DNA of 37,537 nucleotides from Paludibacteraceae bacterium (lineage in GTDB: Bacteria > Bacteroidota > Bacteroidia > Bacteroidales > Paludibacteraceae), in the NCBI GenBank assembly GCA_017457295.1, contig JAFTHS010000031.1, positions 1 through 37,537 on the forward strand. The letters run 5' to 3'. Made by a program: the position numbers and the translations under genes. A model generated the notes under the pieces. The model saw only the letters and a program-made list of their open reading frames with translations, made no database searches and was not told where the DNA came from. How positions within the stretch are numbered: the first letter of the stretch is position 1; every line of letters begins with the position of its first letter. This document shows positions 34,115 through 37,537 of the stretch, in pieces.

Positions 34115-34236
34115 CTTAAGATTTCTTTCCCCTGTACCTTCCCTGTCTTTATGCTGTAAAAGACCAAGGAGAAACCAAGGAAGAACCAAGGAACGACCAA
34201 AGAACTCCGAAATTCAAAAAGTGCTTTTTGTTAAGA
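34108..34236 (-). repeat. 11-bp-unit intergenic repeat element, copy B
   Basis: CCAAGG/CCAAAG hexamers start at 34164, 34175, 34186 and 34197, exactly 11 bp apart. Bases 34140-34224 are the inverted counterpart of copy A (about 79 of 85 identities by eye). The similarity continues in the CTTAAGATTTC part to the left. The core TGCTGTAAAA (34152-34161) is the diverged form of the GGCAGC core. The whole 423-bp gap 34005-34427 holds the hairpin, this element, a second phased array, a palindrome and the hsdM promoter. Confidence 0.75.
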
Positions 34237-34260
34237 TTGCCCTTCTTTTTCTCTCTTATA

Positions 34261-34310
34261 CCAATCCGAGTCAATCTGAGCAATTCCGCATCATCTCCGA
34301 GCACTTCCGT
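34261..34310 (+). repeat. Degenerate ~10-bp phased repeat before hsdM
   Basis: Five units of about 10 bp (CCAATCCGAG, TCAATCTGAG, CAATTCCGCA, TCATCTCCGA, GCACTTCCGT) place TCCG/TCTG at 34265, 34275, 34285, 34296 and 34306. The period is close to one helical turn. It ends about 58 bp upstream of the hsdM -33 element. Confidence 0.5.
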
Positions 34311-34343
34311 CTAGTGCGCTCTGCCTGCCCATTAAACAACAAA

Positions 34344-34362
34344 AATCGCTTTAAAAGCGATT
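34344..34362. promoter_or_regulatory. Palindrome beside the hsdM promoter, possible operator
   Basis: AATCGCTTT-A-AAAGCGATT is a perfect 9-bp inverted repeat with one central base. It ends 5 bp before the -33 TTG of the hsdM promoter. The position suits a regulator site; a short hairpin terminator is an alternative. Confidence 0.5.
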
Positions 34363-34367
34363 ATTAT

Positions 34368-34398
34368 TTGCATTTATGCAAAAAAATCCGTACCTTTG
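34368..34398 (+). promoter_or_regulatory. hsdM promoter
   Basis: TTG (34368-34370), 20 bp and TACCTTTG (34391-34398). From the TTG, 32 bp match the nusB promoter at 31 positions by eye, including ATGCAAAAAAATCCG. The leader to ATG 34428 is about 24 nt. Confidence 0.82.
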
Positions 34399-34427
34399 CG
34401 CCCAATATAATTAAAGCATAAAATACT

Positions 34428-35930
34428 ATGGCTAACATCAATACTGCGGATATTGGATTTGAGAAAGAGATTTGGAAAGCAGCTGACCTCTTGCGTGGCA
34501 ATTTGGATGCATCGGAATACAAATCGGTGGTCTTAGGCTTGATTTTCCTCAAGTACCTGTCCGACCGTTTCGAGGCGAAATACAACGAACTGCTTGCTGA
34601 AGGCGAGGGCTTTGAAGAGGATAAGGATGAATACACCTCCGAAAACATCTTCTACGTGCCACAAGACGCGCGTTGGTCGGTTATTGCCGAGGCAGCGCAC
34701 AGCAGCGAGATTGGTATGGTCATCGACAACGCCATGCGCCAAATCGAAAAAGAGAACCTTCGCTTAAAGGGTATCTTGCCCAAGAACTTCGCACGCCCAG
34801 AGTTGGACAAACGCCGTTTGGGCGATGTGGTGGACCTCTTCACCAATATCCAAATGCGCGAGCAGGGCGACACGAAGGACATTTTAGGTCGCACCTACGA
34901 GTACTGCCTCTCTAAGTTCGCCGAGGCGGAAGGCAAACTCGCGGGCGAGTTCTACACGCCTGCATGCATCGTGCGTACATTGGTAGAGGTGTTGCAGCCC
35001 TACCACGGTCGTGTGTATGACCCTGCTTGTGGCTCTGGCGGTATGTTCGTGCAGTCGGCTAAGTTCATCCAACGCCACCAAGGCAATATCAACGACATCT
35101 CTGTTTTCGGTCAAGACAGCAACCCCACCACATGGAAGATGGCGCAGATGAACCTCGCTATCCGTGGCATCGAGGCAGACCTCGGCAAGTTCAATGCCGA
35201 CACTTTCTTCGATGACCAACACCCTACGCTGAAGGCCGACTTTGTGATGGCTAACCCACCTTTCAACCTCAGCGATTGGGGCGGTAACCGCTTGTTGGGT
35301 GATGTGCGTTGGAAGTATGGCACGCCACCCGATGGCAACGCCAACTTCGCATGGATTCAGCATATCATCCACCACCTCGCCCCTTCGGGTCGTGCAGGCG
35401 TGGTGCTGGCTAATGGCTCACTCTCCAGCCAGACGGGTGGCGAGGGCGATATACGCCAACGATTGGTAGAAGCCGACTTGGTGGACTGTATCATTGCCAT
35501 GCCTTCGCAGTTGTTCTATACTACAGGTATCCCTGTGTCTATCTGGTTCTTCAACCGCCGAAAGAAACAGCAGGGACAAACGCTCTTTATTGACGCGCGA
35601 GAGATGGGCACTATGGTTACGCGCAAACTCCGTGAACTGACCGAGGAGGATATCATGCGCATTGCCCAGACCTATCAGTCTTATGCCGCAGGCACGCTTG
35701 TGGATGAAAAGGGTTTCTGCGCCGTGAAGAATATCAAGGATATTGCCGAGCAAGATTACATCCTCACCCCAGGTCGCTATGTCGGTATAGCCGAGCAGGA
35801 GCAAGATGCCGAACCGTTTGAGGAGAAGATGACTCGCCTCACCACCGAACTCGCCTCCCTTTTCGAGCAATCCCACACCCTCGAAGCAGAGATCAAAAAG
35901 CAATTAGAAAGTATTGGGTATAAATTGTAG
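34428..35930 (+). CDS. hsdM: Type I restriction-modification DNA methyltransferase subunit HsdM
   Basis: HsdM is the N6-adenine methyltransferase subunit of a Type I system. The 500-aa protein has the HsdM N-terminal domain (EIWKAADLLRGNLDASEYKS, FLKYLSDRFE). It continues with GEFYTPACIVRTLVEVL, SAM-binding motif I DPACGSGGMFVQS (about residue 198), and catalytic motif IV MANPPFNLSDW (about residue 276). A C-terminal coiled helix for subunit contact ends the protein. Codons favour C/G endings. hsdS follows after 3 bp. No hsdR is present within the window. Confidence 0.95.
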   Translation: MANINTADIGFEKEIWKAADLLRGNLDASEYKSVVLGLIFLKYLSDRFEAKYNELLAEGEGFEEDKDEYTSENIFYVPQDARWSVIAEAAHSSEIGMVIDNAMRQIEKENLRLKGILPKNFARPELDKRRLGDVVDLFTNIQMREQGDTKDILGRTYEYCLSKFAEAEGKLAGEFYTPACIVRTLVEVLQPYHGRVYDPACGSGGMFVQSAKFIQRHQGNINDISVFGQDSNPTTWKMAQMNLAIRGIEADLGKFNADTFFDDQHPTLKADFVMANPPFNLSDWGGNRLLGDVRWKYGTPPDGNANFAWIQHIIHHLAPSGRAGVVLANGSLSSQTGGEGDIRQRLVEADLVDCIIAMPSQLFYTTGIPVSIWFFNRRKKQQGQTLFIDAREMGTMVTRKLRELTEEDIMRIAQTYQSYAAGTLVDEKGFCAVKNIKDIAEQDYILTPGRYVGIAEQEQDAEPFEEKMTRLTTELASLFEQSHTLEAEIKKQLESIGYKL

Positions 35931-35933
35931 GAT

Positions 35934-36953
35934 ATGAGCGAGTGGAAAACATATAAATTAGGCGATGTTGTTGCTATGCGTAATGGTAAGAAACGTCCTA
36001 AGGAAGAAGGAACATATCCCGTTTATGGTGGAAATGGCATTCTAGATTATACCAATAAATATAATGCAGAAAATGTTATTGTAGTTGGTCGCGTAGGTGC
36101 ATATTGTGGTAGTGTTTATCGTTGCAAACAGAAGTGTTGGATATCTGATAATGCTATCTGTGTACAATCAAAATCTATCATAGATGATAATTTCTTATTT
36201 TATCTAATGTCATCTCTTGATTTTCATCATTTTCATATTGGAGGAGCACAACCTCTTCTGACACAAGATATTATTGGCTCTTTTGAGATCTCCCTTCCTT
36301 CTCTTACGGAGCAGAAGCGCATAGCGGATATATTGAGTGCGATAGATGATAAAATCGAATTAAATCGCCGTATCAACGCCAACCTCGAACAACAAGCCCA
36401 AGCACTCTATAAATCATGGTTTGTGGATGCAGATTCAACAGGATGGGAGACAAAAAGACTTGCTGACTTCTTCAATGTAATTACAGGAAAAAAGGATGCC
36501 AATTATTCTACAAAAGATGGAGTTTATCCATTCTTTACATGCTCACAAGACATCCTAAAAGCACCTAATTATAGTTTTGAGGGAGCTGCGATACTATTGG
36601 CAGGCAATGGAGATTTCAATGTTAAACGATATATTGGAAAATTTGAAGCATATCAACGAACATATGTATTAATTCCTTTCGAAAAACGCTATCATTCGTT
36701 CTTATACTTGTTAATTAAATATCATTTACAAGAAATAACAGGTGGCAGTAGAGGTAGTGTAATTAAATTTATTACAAAAGGAAATATTGCCGATTTTACA
36801 TTTACGATGCCTCCTTATTCAATAGACGAAAAATTATCCTTATTTGATAGTCTGTTTAATGAGATAGATAAAAATATAACAGAAATCAATAATCTCTCCA
36901 CCATCCGCGACACTTTATTACCAAAGTTAATGAGTGGAGAGATAACCGTTTGA
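35934..36953 (+). CDS. hsdS: Type I restriction-modification specificity subunit HsdS
   Basis: HsdS recognises the bipartite target for HsdM. The 339-aa protein has TRD1 (about residues 1-118), then the conserved central helix region LPSLTEQKRIADILSAIDDK and INANLEQQAQALYKSWFVD (about 122-166). TRD2 (about 170-290) follows, and a C-terminal conserved helix ends TIRDTLLPKLMSGEITV. The TRDs are AT-rich while the flanking conserved parts match hsdM better, as expected for exchangeable recognition domains. It lies 3 bp after hsdM. The target sequence cannot be predicted by eye. Confidence 0.94.
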   Translation: MSEWKTYKLGDVVAMRNGKKRPKEEGTYPVYGGNGILDYTNKYNAENVIVVGRVGAYCGSVYRCKQKCWISDNAICVQSKSIIDDNFLFYLMSSLDFHHFHIGGAQPLLTQDIIGSFEISLPSLTEQKRIADILSAIDDKIELNRRINANLEQQAQALYKSWFVDADSTGWETKRLADFFNVITGKKDANYSTKDGVYPFFTCSQDILKAPNYSFEGAAILLAGNGDFNVKRYIGKFEAYQRTYVLIPFEKRYHSFLYLLIKYHLQEITGGSRGSVIKFITKGNIADFTFTMPPYSIDEKLSLFDSLFNEIDKNITEINNLSTIRDTLLPKLMSGEITV

Positions 36954-36967
36954 TAAATACACACCAC

Positions 36968-37282
36968 ATGAATTGGGACTCTATTATATCAATAACCATT
37001 GCTGCAATTGGGGTTGGCATTTCAATATTGGCTTTCATCGAAGCAAAGAGAGCCAATAAAGCCGTATTGCAACAAAATAGGGAAAAAGAATTAGCAGATA
37101 TAGACAAAGAAATAGTGGAGATTAATGCTCAAATCGCAAAATTGAGAGCTGATGGAGAGGAAAAGAATAGTCATATATATGGATTTCTTCCGAATCCCTA
37201 TCAAGGGACTATAGATACTCTTAAGCAACGGAAGAATAGTCTATTAAACCGCAAACAACAGATCAGAAAACAACTAAAGTAA
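36968..37282 (+). CDS. Small membrane-anchored coiled-coil protein of unknown function
   Basis: The 104-aa product from ATG 36968 has one N-terminal membrane helix (about residues 4-22, including SIITIAAIGVGISILAF without the flanks). A charged coiled-coil follows (NREKELADIDKEIVEINAQI), then a short GFLPNPYQGTIDTL segment and a basic helix ending RKQQIRKQLK. A TTG start at 36950, overlapping hsdS by 4 bp, is possible. I recognise no family. It is AT-rich like hsdS and lies directly after it, so it was probably acquired or is transcribed with the modification module. Confidence 0.65.
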   Translation: MNWDSIISITIAAIGVGISILAFIEAKRANKAVLQQNREKELADIDKEIVEINAQIAKLRADGEEKNSHIYGFLPNPYQGTIDTLKQRKNSLLNRKQQIRKQLK

Positions 37283-37321
37283 ACGTACATACTATTTCAC
37301 CGAACACCCACCCATGAACAT

Positions 37322-37413
37322 CCGAGTGGTAACGGAGTGGTATCGGAACTGACAGCCAACTACATTTAGCCCACAGAAAGCCCATAGATGTCCCACAGAT
37401 GTCCCACAGATGT
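37322..37413 (-). repeat. 11-bp-unit intergenic repeat element, copy D
   Basis: CCCACAGA/CCCATAGA units start at 37370, 37381, 37392 and 37403, exactly 11 bp apart. To the left is the core ACAGCCAACTAC (37352-37363), the reverse complement of GTAGTTGGCTGT and so close to the GTAGTTGGCAGC of copy C. Before the core, a second array has CCGA/CGGA at 37322, 37333 and 37344, again 11 bp apart. It is in the same orientation as copy B. Confidence 0.7.
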
Positions 37414-37442
37414 TGTATATTAAAATATTTTTAGTATCTTTG
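37413..37442 (+). promoter_or_regulatory. Promoter reading out of the window
   Basis: TTG (37413-37415), 19 bp and TATCTTTG (37435-37442). It starts at the last base of the repeat-D array and would transcribe a gene or RNA beyond the window end. Confidence 0.65.
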
Positions 37443-37449
37443 CAGTCGA

Positions 37450-37536
37450 TTTACATCTAAAGTATGGAATAAGGCAGAAGAGATGTTGGTGTCAACCCCC
37501 TATAGGACGTTAGGTCACCATGCTTTTACATCTAAA
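37450..37536 (+). repeat. Two direct copies of TTTACATCTAAA, 75 bp apart
   Basis: TTTACATCTAAA occurs at 37450-37461 and 37525-37536, just after the promoter and at the very end of the window. The flanking bases differ. The DNA between has the short inverted repeats GTTG-GTGT-CAAC and GGTG...CACC. No coding frame is apparent. The 255 bp after the last gene contain only this, copy D and the promoter. Confidence 0.4.
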
Positions 37537-37537
37537 A

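Noticed and set aside
37450..37537. First repeats of a CRISPR array
   Set aside because: Only 12 bp match and the bases on both sides differ, so a 28-37 nt repeat is not supported by what is visible.
37283..37537. tRNA or other structured RNA gene at the right edge
   Set aside because: No cloverleaf or recognisable RNA fold could be drawn; only short inverted repeats are present.

Overview
The window reads as a chromosomal segment of a Bacteroidales (Bacteroidota) bacterium. The evidence is 13 promoters of the Bacteroidota type (TTG, 19-20 bp, TANNTTTG), few Shine-Dalgarno sequences, and a gene set typical of the phylum: NusB of about 316 aa, a Pur-alpha-like DUF3276 protein, DUF4494, DUF4105, DUF3467, a PCMD-domain protein, an Rpb6-like omega subunit, and the orders yicC-gmk-nadD and bamD-rpoZ-coaBC. 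The genus cannot be fixed from sequence alone. Base 1 coincides with an IS end and the last bases lie in a repeat, so both ends look like assembly breaks.

Layout. 1-1490 is an IS3-family element with a frameshifted transposase and an unusual 3' end carrying several inverted-repeat-like motifs and an outward promoter. It abuts an intergenic repeat element in front of a short recQ (1695-3428). From 13257 down to 3443 runs a minus-strand series of eleven closely packed genes: nusB, yajC, ybbR, a degT-type aminotransferase, rpoN, PAP2, DUF4105, a degenerate alkaline-phosphatase-superfamily protein, DUF4494, yggS and a HAD hydrolase. The only clear promoter is in front of nusB. Divergent from nusB is the DUF3276 gene. 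Then on the minus strand come bamD-rpoZ-coaBC, and a small HTH-like gene with an outer-membrane protein and apbE. Next is the translationally coupled operon prmA-mnmE-lipoprotein-yicC-gmk-nadD, whose nadD appears shortened at its 3' end. folC diverges from prmA; dnaE and aroC follow on the minus strand. Divergent from aroC is a plus-strand operon: PCMD protein, a pseudo-SGNH hydrolase, a GT2 glycosyltransferase, DUF3467 and a nucleoside phosphorylase. The right end holds a Type I modification module, hsdM-hsdS plus a small membrane/coiled-coil protein, with no hsdR in view.

The most interesting structure is non-coding. Four intergenic sites (about 1492-1618, 18748-18815, 34108-34236 and 37322-37413) carry arrays of exactly 11-bp-spaced units. 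The unit sequence differs between sites (CCTTGG, ATCTACCGT and CCCACAGATGT types), but each array sits beside a related core resembling GTAGTTGGCAGCAAAAA, always on the same side. Two of the sites are about 93% identical by eye over 85 bp and inverted relative to each other. Two lie in the same orientation on either side of the hsdMS module. This looks like a family of helically phased repeat elements that I do not recognise. A second phased array (about 10 bp) and a palindrome lie next to the hsdM promoter. Many promoters also share an extended element, TTGCATATATGCAA followed by an A-tract, and the nusB and hsdM promoters are nearly identical over 32 bp.
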